Virus record (IMG/VR): IMGVR_UViG_3300030339_000012
Span: 1-64,000 of that record
Source of the DNA: a virus
Strand: one strand, 5' to 3'
Length of the DNA stretch: 64,000 nt
The position numbers and the translations under genes were made by a program. The notes beneath the pieces were generated by a model. It did not search any database, had not been told where the DNA came from, and was given only the letters and a program-made list of their open reading frames with translations. The stretch's first letter is position 1, and the number at the start of each line of letters is the position of its first letter. Of this stretch, positions 53,304-61,176 are shown one piece after another.

Positions 53304-53789
53304 ATGTCAATAAAACGCTATAGTGATTTTGATACATCAAATGTACAAAATATTCCTACTGAATCTAAAATATCAATAGATAATTATTCTAAAGATGAAA
53401 CTATTAAAGAAGAAGTGTTATTAACGCCTAAAGATAGCTCTGATTTGACAATTGAAATATTAGAAGAAAAAATAATTAAATTTAATAGCGGGCATATAAC
53501 TGATATTCTTGAAACAATAAAAAATAAGTATTCTGATACTGATTACTTCATTAGAAAAAAAGATAATCAATTGCATATTGTTAAGTATAATGAAACATTA
53601 AAAATGAATATTAATGAATTTGTTAATAGCTTATTGAAATTCTACTCCACAAAACCTGAATTGAAAAAAATAACAGAAGGAATAAAAGTAAAAGGAAATG
53701 ATAAATTTTCAATTGTTGAAAATATGCATCCAAAATATTCTGAAAAGTTTATCAATGATATAACATCTTTACTCTCAAAGAAAAATTAA
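53304..53789 (+). CDS. hypothetical protein, paralog of 43289-43690
   Basis: The protein has 161 residues. The C-terminal region with IKVKGNDKFSIVENMHPKY repeats the block of the protein at 43289. Both have a helix preceding it (EFVNSLLKFYSTKPELKKI / VLIEGMKSYYEKDEHIQKY). The N-terminal 50 residues are charged and unstructured in appearance. Function unknown. Confidence 0.7.
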   Translation: MSIKRYSDFDTSNVQNIPTESKISIDNYSKDETIKEEVLLTPKDSSDLTIEILEEKIIKFNSGHITDILETIKNKYSDTDYFIRKKDNQLHIVKYNETLKMNINEFVNSLLKFYSTKPELKKITEGIKVKGNDKFSIVENMHPKYSEKFINDITSLLSKKN

Positions 53790-53801
53790 ACAGTTAAATA
53801 G

Positions 53802-53831
53802 TTGTATATTAGAAATATTTTTGTATCTTTG
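53802..53831 (+). promoter_or_regulatory. host-type promoter (TTG-N19-TATCTTTG) before the DHH gene
   Basis: TTG at 53802-53804, a 19-base spacer, then TATCTTTG at 53824-53831, with ATG 53858 26 bases after. It is the best evidence in the window for a Bacteroidota host. Confidence 0.78.
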
Positions 53832-53857
53832 TAATCTAATTATAAAGATATAAATTT

Positions 53858-55717
53858 ATGGCCGCACCAAAACTTCCAAAAGATATAAATTATTGGTTAA
53901 AAAAAGGCAAATCTGGAAAAGATGTATGCTTAATTACACACGATGACTTAGATGGAATAGTATCAGCAATTATAATGAAAAATTATTTAATTCATCAAGG
54001 TTTTACTATTAAAAAGTATGGTATTATAAATTATCAAGAAGGAGTTGATGCATTTAAACTTGATAATAGTTTAATTAATATCACATTAGACTTTGCTAAT
54101 GATGATGAGACATTTGATTACTATGTTGATCATCATGGAATTTTTTCAGAGGAGGAAAAAATAAAAGCTCAAAAGAAAGGTAGTATAAAAACTAATACTG
54201 GCTCTGCTGCTGAAGGGTTAGCTATTCAATTAGGCATACCTTTTTCAAATGATACAAAAGATTGGATAGATATGATAGATTCAGCAAAGTATGATGAATA
54301 TGATGTTGATATAAAAGGAATATTAGATTTTGACTTAAATAATATTATCAATAGTCCTAATGCAAAATTAAATTTTGCAGCATCTTTCAATCAAATGCTT
54401 AAACGTTCTGATCACAAAACATTTATTGAAGTTATAAATGCTTCTAATGAGCCATCAATATATAATATATTCAGACTATTCAAAATATTCTATCCTAAAA
54501 ATAATCCTAATTTCAAAAATGGTGATGAGCCTGAATTTGTATCTGATGCATATTCTAGATTATCTCAAATGAAAACAAAAACTAGGGGAATTGGAGATAA
54601 ATCACAAGGCTTCACAGAAGATGGTAAAAAAATAATATTTTCATCACAAGATGAATTTTGGAAAAAATTTGCGCAAAACATTCCATATATAAATTATGAT
54701 GATGATGGTAATGCTATAAACTCAGATGAATTAAAATGGCAAGTTAAACCTGTGGTGTATCAAATAATTGGAAATTTAATGTATGTACCATCAGGAACTT
54801 GGGCTAATGCATTAAGAGCGAAATCTATTTTTTCACAAGATGTTGAATCAGGAATAATAAAAAATAATCCTAAACTAAACTTCGTTTTACTACAATATGG
54901 AAACACTCTTCAAATTGCAAATTTGACTACTAAAATGTCAGATATGTCAGAAGAAGATTTACCAAAAGACAAAAATGGATTATCAATTGACAATTTAGGA
55001 TCATATATGAATGGTTTGTTAAAAAATTTCAATCAATATATGGATTATAATGATGAAAGAACTGTTGCAGGAGGACATCCTGGTATCGGATCAATATCTA
55101 ATATATTCAAAAGCTGCAAAAAAGATAATTATAAAAATATAAAATTTTTAGATTTATTAAGAAATAAAATTATTAATGATATTTCAGGAGTTAAATGGGG
55201 TATTACAATGGCTTGGAATGAATCAGACGAAAAAGGAAAAGTATTTGCTCCTGATGAAGTTAATAAGAAACTAATTGACATTGAAAATATCAGTAGTGAA
55301 AATGATATTAAAACTGAGAATGATGAACTTGAAATATTAAATTATATTGTTATTAACAATATTAAAGATAAAATATTATTTTTTAAAAATGAAACAATTA
55401 GAAAAATTTACGATATTTGGTTGAGTACAGATTTCTATGAAGTTAAATCTAAAAAAGTAAAGCCAGATGATTTAGAAAAAATATACTTCAAAAAAAATAA
55501 AGAAATAGAAAATAGTATATTATTTAAAGAAATTTACACCAGATTTGAATTAAATGATATTTATAGTGATACTCTAATAGATGCAAGAAAGACACAAAGG
55601 AAAGAGCTTAAAAGGGTATTCAAATACATATTCAATATAATGAATAGTTTTTATATTAAGAATGACATAAAGAAAAAATATGATAATATTATAAAAACAA
55701 AAAAGACACTTATTTAA
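53858..55717 (+). CDS. DHH-family phosphoesterase
   Basis: The protein has 619 residues. The metal site motifs are THDDLDG (27-33), an Asp in LDFANDD (78), and YYVDHHG (88-94), the DHH signature. A GGHPGIGS at about 403-410 matches the GGH substrate motif of a DHHA1 domain, but about 200 residues of extra helical sequence separate the two halves and 200 more follow. Relatives include RecJ nucleases, nano-RNases and cyclic-dinucleotide phosphodiesterases. The substrate could be short RNA, DNA ends or a defence signal nucleotide. The strong host-type promoter suggests early use. Confidence 0.85.
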   Translation: MAAPKLPKDINYWLKKGKSGKDVCLITHDDLDGIVSAIIMKNYLIHQGFTIKKYGIINYQEGVDAFKLDNSLINITLDFANDDETFDYYVDHHGIFSEEEKIKAQKKGSIKTNTGSAAEGLAIQLGIPFSNDTKDWIDMIDSAKYDEYDVDIKGILDFDLNNIINSPNAKLNFAASFNQMLKRSDHKTFIEVINASNEPSIYNIFRLFKIFYPKNNPNFKNGDEPEFVSDAYSRLSQMKTKTRGIGDKSQGFTEDGKKIIFSSQDEFWKKFAQNIPYINYDDDGNAINSDELKWQVKPVVYQIIGNLMYVPSGTWANALRAKSIFSQDVESGIIKNNPKLNFVLLQYGNTLQIANLTTKMSDMSEEDLPKDKNGLSIDNLGSYMNGLLKNFNQYMDYNDERTVAGGHPGIGSISNIFKSCKKDNYKNIKFLDLLRNKIINDISGVKWGITMAWNESDEKGKVFAPDEVNKKLIDIENISSENDIKTENDELEILNYIVINNIKDKILFFKNETIRKIYDIWLSTDFYEVKSKKVKPDDLEKIYFKKNKEIENSILFKEIYTRFELNDIYSDTLIDARKTQRKELKRVFKYIFNIMNSFYIKNDIKKKYDNIIKTKKTLI

Positions 55718-55726
55718 GTGTCTTTT
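55701..55726 (+). terminator. hairpin terminator
   Basis: Arms 55701-55712 and 55715-55726 (core AGACACTTA) with T-run. The stop codon of the DHH gene lies in the right arm. Confidence 0.87.
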
Positions 55727-55769
55727 TTTATTATTTTTTTTATATATAATAAAAAATAAAAATAATATA

Positions 55770-56351
55770 ATGAGATATATTAAAAATTATGAGGAAAAAA
55801 TTAACGAAGAATTTAAAATACCTCAATTTATTAGAAATTATAAAGAAACAGGAGATTTAATAAAAGATAAAGTATATGAAAATCTTCAAATCGCAAAAGA
55901 TAAAATAAATGATCCCGAAAATATTCGTAAATTAAATGATTTTTTAGATAATGTAGAAGAGACAACTACAAAAATTTCTAATACAATGAAAAATAATAGA
56001 AATCTAAAAATAATAGAAAATATGTTGACTGGTAGTAAATGGATTGCTATTGTAACATCAGTTTACCAATTAATATTTAATACTACAATATCACTCACTA
56101 GTTTTAGTTTAGGTGGAATAGGGGCAATTAAAATTGCATTGTTTTTATACATATTAAAATTAATAGTTAATATATTTAGGAATTATAATAATTTTATATC
56201 CTTGACAAAAGCAGCTAAAGATTTTGTCATTAATATAACCAAAATATTTAAGACTACTAATAATTCAAACAATCCTGTCATAAATAATAATTCGTCTGAT
56301 AATATTAGTGAAAGTTATATTCTATATTTGACAGAAAAAGGAATTATATAA
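55770..56351 (+). CDS. leader-bearing membrane protein without tail (MRYIKNYE)
   Basis: The protein has 193 residues. The leader MRYIKNYEEKINEEF is close to MKYIKKYE of the ADP-ribosyltransferase. A helical region is followed by two hydrophobic segments at about 92-112 (WIAIVTSVYQLIFNTTISL) and 120-145 (IGAIKIALFLYILKLIVNIF). There is no KFNI ending. An injected membrane-active protein is one possibility. Confidence 0.7.
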   Translation: MRYIKNYEEKINEEFKIPQFIRNYKETGDLIKDKVYENLQIAKDKINDPENIRKLNDFLDNVEETTTKISNTMKNNRNLKIIENMLTGSKWIAIVTSVYQLIFNTTISLTSFSLGGIGAIKIALFLYILKLIVNIFRNYNNFISLTKAAKDFVINITKIFKTTNNSNNPVINNNSSDNISESYILYLTEKGII

Positions 56352-56365
56352 AAAAAATTGTTTTA

Positions 56366-56674
56366 ATGAATCACGTAAAATTAATTACAGAGATGTATAA
56401 TAAAAATCCAGAGTATGAAACAAACTCATTTGGATGGAAAATTCCAGTAAGAAATTATATTGATGATGTATTTGATCATATATCATACATATATTGTAAT
56501 GATAAACATATAAGTGAAAAATCATTTAATCAATTAGATGAAGCAGATTCTTATATAAAAAGTATTTTTGATAATAATTCAGAAATATTAGAAGAAATTA
56601 ATAATCTTAAAGATAAAAGAATAGAGTATACAGCAGAGTTTATTTATGATAGATATTTTAAAAATGTAAATTGA
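56366..56674 (+). CDS. hypothetical protein, 102 aa, no tags
   Basis: An acidic helical protein (MNHVKLITEMYNKN...). The start MNHVKLITE has an ITE that loosely fits the leader cleavage pattern, but the body does not otherwise resemble tagged members, and it ends KNVN. Five bases separate it from the next gene. Confidence 0.65.
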   Translation: MNHVKLITEMYNKNPEYETNSFGWKIPVRNYIDDVFDHISYIYCNDKHISEKSFNQLDEADSYIKSIFDNNSEILEEINNLKDKRIEYTAEFIYDRYFKNVN

Positions 56675-56678
56675 TAAT

Positions 56679-57017
56679 ATGAAAGTAAATAAATATAAAG
56701 AATATTTAAAATTTAAAGATAAGTATGAAATTATTAGACAAGAAATTATGAATCTAATAGAAGAATATTATATTTTTAATGATAATTTCAGAATAGAACA
56801 TCTTGGAGATACAAAGCATAGCTATATGTCAATTACTAATTTAAATAAATCTGATGAAAAAGATTATGAAACTGGAGAATATTGGTATTGGGTTGAATAC
56901 CACTATCCGTATGCAGATAAAAATTTTGATAAAATAAGTCAAAGTGAATTTGATGATATTATGAAATTTATAGACAATCCTGAAGTATATAAAAAAGCAA
57001 AAAAATTTAACTTGTGA
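56679..57017 (+). CDS. doubly tagged protein (MKVNKYKEYLKF...AKKFNL)
   Basis: The protein has 112 residues. The leader MKVNKYKEYLKF is shared in its first five residues with the next gene. The middle has a Trp/Tyr cluster (GEYWYWVEYHYPY). The last two tail codons are TTG TGA, different from most copies, but the peptide is the same. Confidence 0.74.
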   Translation: MKVNKYKEYLKFKDKYEIIRQEIMNLIEEYYIFNDNFRIEHLGDTKHSYMSITNLNKSDEKDYETGEYWYWVEYHYPYADKNFDKISQSEFDDIMKFIDNPEVYKKAKKFNL

Positions 57018-57018
57018 T

Positions 57019-57303
57019 ATGAAAGTAAATAAATTTGAAGAAATAAACGAAAGTTCAAGAGTAAGAGGATATTATATTAATTCTGAAAATGGTGAATTAA
57101 GAACAGGATATACTCACAATTCTAATATTTTTTTAACTGATGAAGAATATAAAAGAATAAAAGGATTAGCAGATAGTATTAAAGCATCTTGTGAAAATTA
57201 TAATGATATGAAAGAAACTAAAATTTCAATGCTAAGAGCAGCAATACATAAAGTTAAAGATGATTCTGAATTTATGAAGACAACAAATAAATTTAATATT
57301 TAA
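57019..57303 (+). CDS. doubly tagged protein (MKVNKFEEINES...TNKFNI)
   Basis: The protein has 94 residues. After MKVNKFEEINESS comes a short strand region and a helix ending KTTNKFNI. The tail is encoded with ATT TAA at the end, another synonymous variant. It is followed after 6 bases by an untagged glycosyltransferase. Confidence 0.74.
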   Translation: MKVNKFEEINESSRVRGYYINSENGELRTGYTHNSNIFLTDEEYKRIKGLADSIKASCENYNDMKETKISMLRAAIHKVKDDSEFMKTTNKFNI

Positions 57304-57309
57304 TTACAT

Positions 57310-58071
57310 ATGAAAAATGTAATATTATTATTAACTAAATCATCATCACAGGTTATTATTAATCAATACAACAAATTAAAAACAGAATTAAATCCCGAAA
57401 AATATGACATTTTTATTTTATATCATGATAAAATTAATAATATTCCTAATATAATAAAAAATGAAAATTATTTTTCTTTTAATAACAACATTCTACAAGA
57501 ATTAAATTTTAAACCGATTGGTAAATTTTTATTACCAGGTAGTAATCACTTTCCCCTTTTTAAATTTAAAAAAATTCATTCTGAATACAAATATTATTGG
57601 ATAATTGAAGATGATGTTAGATTCAATGGTAATTGGAATACATTTTTTGGTGAATTTGAAAATTTTAATTGTGATTTTTTATCATCTAATATGAGAAATT
57701 ATATAGATGATTCATCATGGTGTTATTTTAATTCATTGTCTCACCCTATTATAAAAATAAAAGATGAAAATAAAATAGCATCATTCAACCCAATATACAG
57801 AATATCAAATAATTCAATTGATTATCTTAGTGATATGTTTTTAGATGGTTGGTCTGGACATCATGAAGTATCAATTTCAACTTTATTAAATTATGGAGGA
57901 TTTCATATTGCAGATTTTGGAGGTAACGGAAAATACACTCCAGATGAATTTAAAAATAAAAATTATAATATAAATGATAGTAAAACTCACATTTATAGAC
58001 AGATTTTCACTGAAGTAGGAAATATTCCTGATGTAATTTATCATCCAGTTAAAAATTTTAAAAATAATTAA
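57310..58071 (+). CDS. GT-A type glycosyltransferase, 253 aa
   Basis: KYYWIIEDDVRFNGNW at about 96-111 is the strand-EDD motif of GT-A enzymes. DGWSGHHEVSISTLLNYGGF at about 178-197 matches the acceptor-region His-Glu motif (GHHEV) seen in DUF3405/GT25-like transferases. It lies in an operon of tagged genes, away from the main glycosyltransferase cluster. Target unknown. Confidence 0.7.
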   Translation: MKNVILLLTKSSSQVIINQYNKLKTELNPEKYDIFILYHDKINNIPNIIKNENYFSFNNNILQELNFKPIGKFLLPGSNHFPLFKFKKIHSEYKYYWIIEDDVRFNGNWNTFFGEFENFNCDFLSSNMRNYIDDSSWCYFNSLSHPIIKIKDENKIASFNPIYRISNNSIDYLSDMFLDGWSGHHEVSISTLLNYGGFHIADFGGNGKYTPDEFKNKNYNINDSKTHIYRQIFTEVGNIPDVIYHPVKNFKNN

Positions 58072-58074
58072 TAA

Positions 58075-58701
58075 TTATTTTCTTTTAGATGCTAATATAA
58101 TATCAATTGATTTGTTGATGTCTCTATCAGAAATTCTCATATCTTTATACTTATCATGTATTTCTACTTCAGTATCTCCTATATTAATTTCCTTCAATTC
58201 TTCTTTAAGATCTTTGAAAAACTCTTTCATACTTTTTTGTAATTTATATAGAGTCTCAATACAATCTTTCATTTCTCTTTGAAACATTGATACTGCTTGA
58301 AATAAATCTGCATCAGAACTACCATTATCTATTTGTTTCATTAGATTAATTAATCCTCTTTTAGAACAGGATATAGAGAATTTTAAATCAGAAATTGCAA
58401 GAGCATCATTTTTAATTATGTTATTTATATTTTTATTTAACATAATATCTTCTGATAAATATAAATTTGCTATACATTCTAATGTTTCTTTTGATTCCTC
58501 TCTGATTACTTCCAAATCTTTTTCATAATCATGCATTTCAATTTTAAAATTCAAGTCTATGTTATTATTAACTGGAAAAAACTCAGATGGATCAAAATCC
58601 AATTCTTCTTGAGCATCTTCTATTTCAGTTTTTAACTGTTCTATATTTGATTGAAATGATTCTCTGTAGTCTTGTGCGGTTGGTGTTTCACTTTTAGCCA
58701 T
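58075..58701 (-). CDS. coiled-coil hypothetical protein, 208 aa
   Basis: Helical throughout, with acidic N-terminus and heptad-like runs (MKDCIETLYKLQKSMKEFFKDLKEELKEI). It has no membrane segment and no tags. It is divergent from the ankyrin gene across a region with AT boxes in both directions. It could be a virion or assembly chaperone. Confidence 0.65.
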   Translation of the reverse strand: MAKSETPTAQDYRESFQSNIEQLKTEIEDAQEELDFDPSEFFPVNNNIDLNFKIEMHDYEKDLEVIREESKETLECIANLYLSEDIMLNKNINNIIKNDALAISDLKFSISCSKRGLINLMKQIDNGSSDADLFQAVSMFQREMKDCIETLYKLQKSMKEFFKDLKEELKEINIGDTEVEIHDKYKDMRISDRDINKSIDIILASKRK

Positions 58702-58715
58702 AAAAATAACTTTAA

Positions 58716-58733
58716 TTTTTTAATATATATAAA
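58716..58733 (+). promoter_or_regulatory. candidate late-type promoter box, possibly divergent
   Basis: A run TTTTTAATATATATAAAT, the same sequence as the loop region of the divergent promoter at 3211-3227. It lies about 25 bases before ATG 58758 and about 15 before the minus start at 58701. Confidence 0.4.
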
Positions 58734-58757
58734 TAAATATAAGTTAGAATATATAAT

Positions 58758-59702
58758 ATGATAAAAAAATATAACATGTTTCTATTAAATGAAAATATAT
58801 CTATGTCAAATGAAGATATAATTGAAATACTAAAATCATTAGAGACAGAAGACAATAAAAACTCTATTTTAATTAAAAGATTAGTTAATTATACTGATAA
58901 AAGTGGTAAGAATGTACTAATGAGCGTAGTATCATCTAATAATATTGATTTAATAGATTATATTTTGAAATTTGATGTAAATTTAAACCAAGTAGTAACA
59001 AGTACTGGAGAAAACGTATTATTTTTTTGTAAAAACATTAATGTATTTAAAAAATTATATGAATTAGGAGCCAATGCGAATCAAATTACTAAAATTGATC
59101 GTACAGTATTAAATTCACTATCAAGAAAGAAATTATTTAATGTTGAGTTATATCAAAAAATAATTACAGATGATGTTGATATAAATAAAATTGATATGAA
59201 TAATGAATCTGTTCTTACTGGATCTATATTAAATAAAAAAATATTGGAATTATTATTAAATAACAATGTGAATTTGAATGGATTGGATCAATCAAATTTT
59301 TTATATAGGTTATCTTATGAACTAAATTATTATCCTAAAAAACAAAATATAATATTAGACATATTTAAAATCCTATTTAAAAATGGAATGATAATTCAAA
59401 ACGAGACAAATTTTATAAATATATTAAGATTAGATTCAAATAATATAGATATTATATATGATTTCATTGTTCCACTAAATAAATATATAACTGATAATAT
59501 GATAATATTAATTTATGATAAATTATGTCATGAATCTGGAATGGATAGAATAAAGATGGCTAATAAATTATTGAGATTAGGCTCATATCCTAAATTCTAC
59601 AATAAGTTAAAAAATAGTTTTAGAGAACAATTCTATATCGAATTCGCTGATTATATAAAGGAGAATCCATTTTATGAAGATGCCGAAAAATTTAACTTGT
59701 AA
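58758..59702 (+). CDS. doubly tagged ankyrin-repeat protein (MIKKYNMFLLNE...AEKFNL)
   Basis: The protein has 314 residues. The leader MIKKYNMFLLNEN contains LNE, like 5560 and 6532. From about residue 50 there are four to six ankyrin-type units: SGKNVLMSVVSSNNIDLIDYILK, then TGENVLFFCKN...LYELGANANQITKIDRTVL and a DVDINKIDMNNESVLTGSI unit. The C-terminal third is helical. The ankyrin surface implies protein binding, and with the tags it may be a delivered effector that binds a host protein. The tail is just before the next leader gene. Confidence 0.8.
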   Translation: MIKKYNMFLLNENISMSNEDIIEILKSLETEDNKNSILIKRLVNYTDKSGKNVLMSVVSSNNIDLIDYILKFDVNLNQVVTSTGENVLFFCKNINVFKKLYELGANANQITKIDRTVLNSLSRKKLFNVELYQKIITDDVDINKIDMNNESVLTGSILNKKILELLLNNNVNLNGLDQSNFLYRLSYELNYYPKKQNIILDIFKILFKNGMIIQNETNFINILRLDSNNIDIIYDFIVPLNKYITDNMIILIYDKLCHESGMDRIKMANKLLRLGSYPKFYNKLKNSFREQFYIEFADYIKENPFYEDAEKFNL

Positions 59703-59721
59703 TATTAATATATACACAAAT

Positions 59722-60084
59722 ATGAAACATTTAAAAAAATTTGAGACTAATTATAACTATAGTAGCACTGAGCCATATATTATAGAATTTGAAATAGTAA
59801 ATAAAATAATTGAGTTTATTAAAACAAATAAGTTGAAATATATTGACAATATTAAAATATATGATGGTGAATATTATATAACATTAGGAAAAATTGGAAA
59901 TTATGACAATACTTTATTGAAATATAAATATCCAGGTGATGAGCCAATAGAAATTATGATAGGCATACCTAGAAATGAAGGAGTTGATATTAATAATAGT
60001 ATATTAGAACAAATAAGAAAATTAACAGAAGAAGATATTAACGTTCTACATACTAAACAAGCATCATCAAAATTTAACATATAA
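59722..60084 (+). CDS. doubly tagged protein (MKHLKKFE...SSKFNI)
   Basis: I place the start at 59722, giving the leader MKHLKKFETN. An ATG 48 bases upstream overlaps the ankyrin gene and would bury the leader inside the protein. The protein has 120 residues, a mixed fold, no motif. It ends SSKFNI although the following gene (60106) is untagged and starts 21 bases later. Confidence 0.75.
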   Translation: MKHLKKFETNYNYSSTEPYIIEFEIVNKIIEFIKTNKLKYIDNIKIYDGEYYITLGKIGNYDNTLLKYKYPGDEPIEIMIGIPRNEGVDINNSILEQIRKLTEEDINVLHTKQASSKFNI

Positions 60085-60105
60085 CACAAAAATAACATAA
60101 AAATT

Positions 60106-60594
60106 ATGGAATATTACGATCAATCGTATTTAGACTTATTCAAAAAAGTTAATACCCAAAAAATTGAAACATCAAATCAATCATATGAACAATTAAGAGG
60201 AAATGATAACTCATTTAATTCTCAAATGTTAAAAGAAACTCCTGATTATACTAATTATAACAAAAATTATAGTAATTTTAATAATCAAAATTTAAATGAA
60301 GTAAGAAGACAAGAATACTCACAAGATTTCAATATTAATGAATTTAATATTGAAACAAGAGTAAATGGTCAGATTATAAATGAAGTTAAACAAGAGGAAA
60401 AAGGAAATAAGTTAAATGAAGTTATGCAAAAACTTCGTGACGAAAGACTAAATGAAATTAAACAATCACAAGAACTTCAAAGTTTAAATGAAAATATTGA
60501 TTTTTCAAATTCTGATTACATATCAGTAGAAATGTTTGAAAAAGCAAGATACAATTCAATGATGCAAGTCGCTAATAGAATTAATCCAAGATGA
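60106..60594 (+). CDS. hypothetical Asn/Gln/Glu-rich protein, 162 aa
   Basis: Low-complexity and probably disordered, with repeated LNEV/INEV motifs (NLNEVRRQE, IINEVKQEE, KLNEVMQKL, RLNEIKQSQ). Leu/Ile-Asn-Glu is the pattern of T4 prohead protease sites, so a core or scaffold protein cut at several points is a reasonable guess. It is not proven by sequence. Confidence 0.65.
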   Translation: MEYYDQSYLDLFKKVNTQKIETSNQSYEQLRGNDNSFNSQMLKETPDYTNYNKNYSNFNNQNLNEVRRQEYSQDFNINEFNIETRVNGQIINEVKQEEKGNKLNEVMQKLRDERLNEIKQSQELQSLNENIDFSNSDYISVEMFEKARYNSMMQVANRINPR

Positions 60595-60606
60595 AATATA
60601 ATAAAA

Positions 60607-60828
60607 ATGAAATTGGAAATGTTTAAAGAATATTACATAGGAAGAAAAGGTTTTTATCATAATAAAAATGTAATAATTATATCTAACAGATACGATGAAA
60701 TCGAGTATCAAGATTTTGGTTTTATTTTTGACAATTTTGAGATTTCTATTTTTTTTGATGATGGTTCTAAAAAAATAGTTAAATTGAAAGGCAATTTAAT
60801 AAAAAGACAAATTAAACTAAAATTTTAA
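60607..60828 (+). CDS. small hypothetical protein, 73 aa
   Basis: A beta-rich protein with many aromatic residues (DFGFIFDNFEISIFFDDGS) and a basic end. It starts 12 bases after the previous gene. No family recognised. Confidence 0.65.
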   Translation: MKLEMFKEYYIGRKGFYHNKNVIIISNRYDEIEYQDFGFIFDNFEISIFFDDGSKKIVKLKGNLIKRQIKLKF

Positions 60829-60842
60829 AAATGATTTTTATT

Positions 60843-60858
60843 ATTTAATATATACAAA
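60843..60858 (+). promoter_or_regulatory. candidate late-type promoter box
   Basis: TTTAATATATACAAAA lies 17 to 32 bases before ATG 60876. Confidence 0.42.
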
Positions 60859-60875
60859 AAAACAGAAACATACAC

Positions 60876-61142
60876 ATGAATAAGATCAAAGATTTTAAAC
60901 AATATAATGAAAGTTTATCTTTAACTGAAAAATTGTCAGATTTACAAATAGAATACAGAGAATATTTCAAATTTATACTTGATTGTTATGATGTAAAATC
61001 ACCAGCCAAATTATCAGATGAAAAGAAAAGTGAATTCTTTGATAACGTAAACAAGTATTGGACTAAAGGAAAAGGTGCAACTAAAGATTTAGATAAAATA
61101 AAAATAGATATCTGCGGTGAAGAAAAAGTAATTAAAAAATAA
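60876..61142 (+). CDS. leader-bearing small protein without tail (MNKIKDFKQYNE)
   Basis: The protein has 88 residues. The first 12 residues fit the longer leader type ending in NE, followed by SLSLTEKLSDLQ. The body is a helical, Lys-rich domain (YFKFILDCYDVKSPAKLSDE) ending KVIKK. It is monocistronic or first gene of a short unit with its own AT box. Confidence 0.7.
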   Translation: MNKIKDFKQYNESLSLTEKLSDLQIEYREYFKFILDCYDVKSPAKLSDEKKSEFFDNVNKYWTKGKGATKDLDKIKIDICGEEKVIKK

Positions 61143-61155
61143 TATATATACAATA
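61141..61155 (+). promoter_or_regulatory. candidate late-type promoter box
   Basis: AATATATATACAATA lies 22 to 36 bases before ATG 61177 and directly after the stop of 60876-61142. Confidence 0.35.
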
Positions 61156-61176
61156 TAAAAATAAAATAATAAACAC

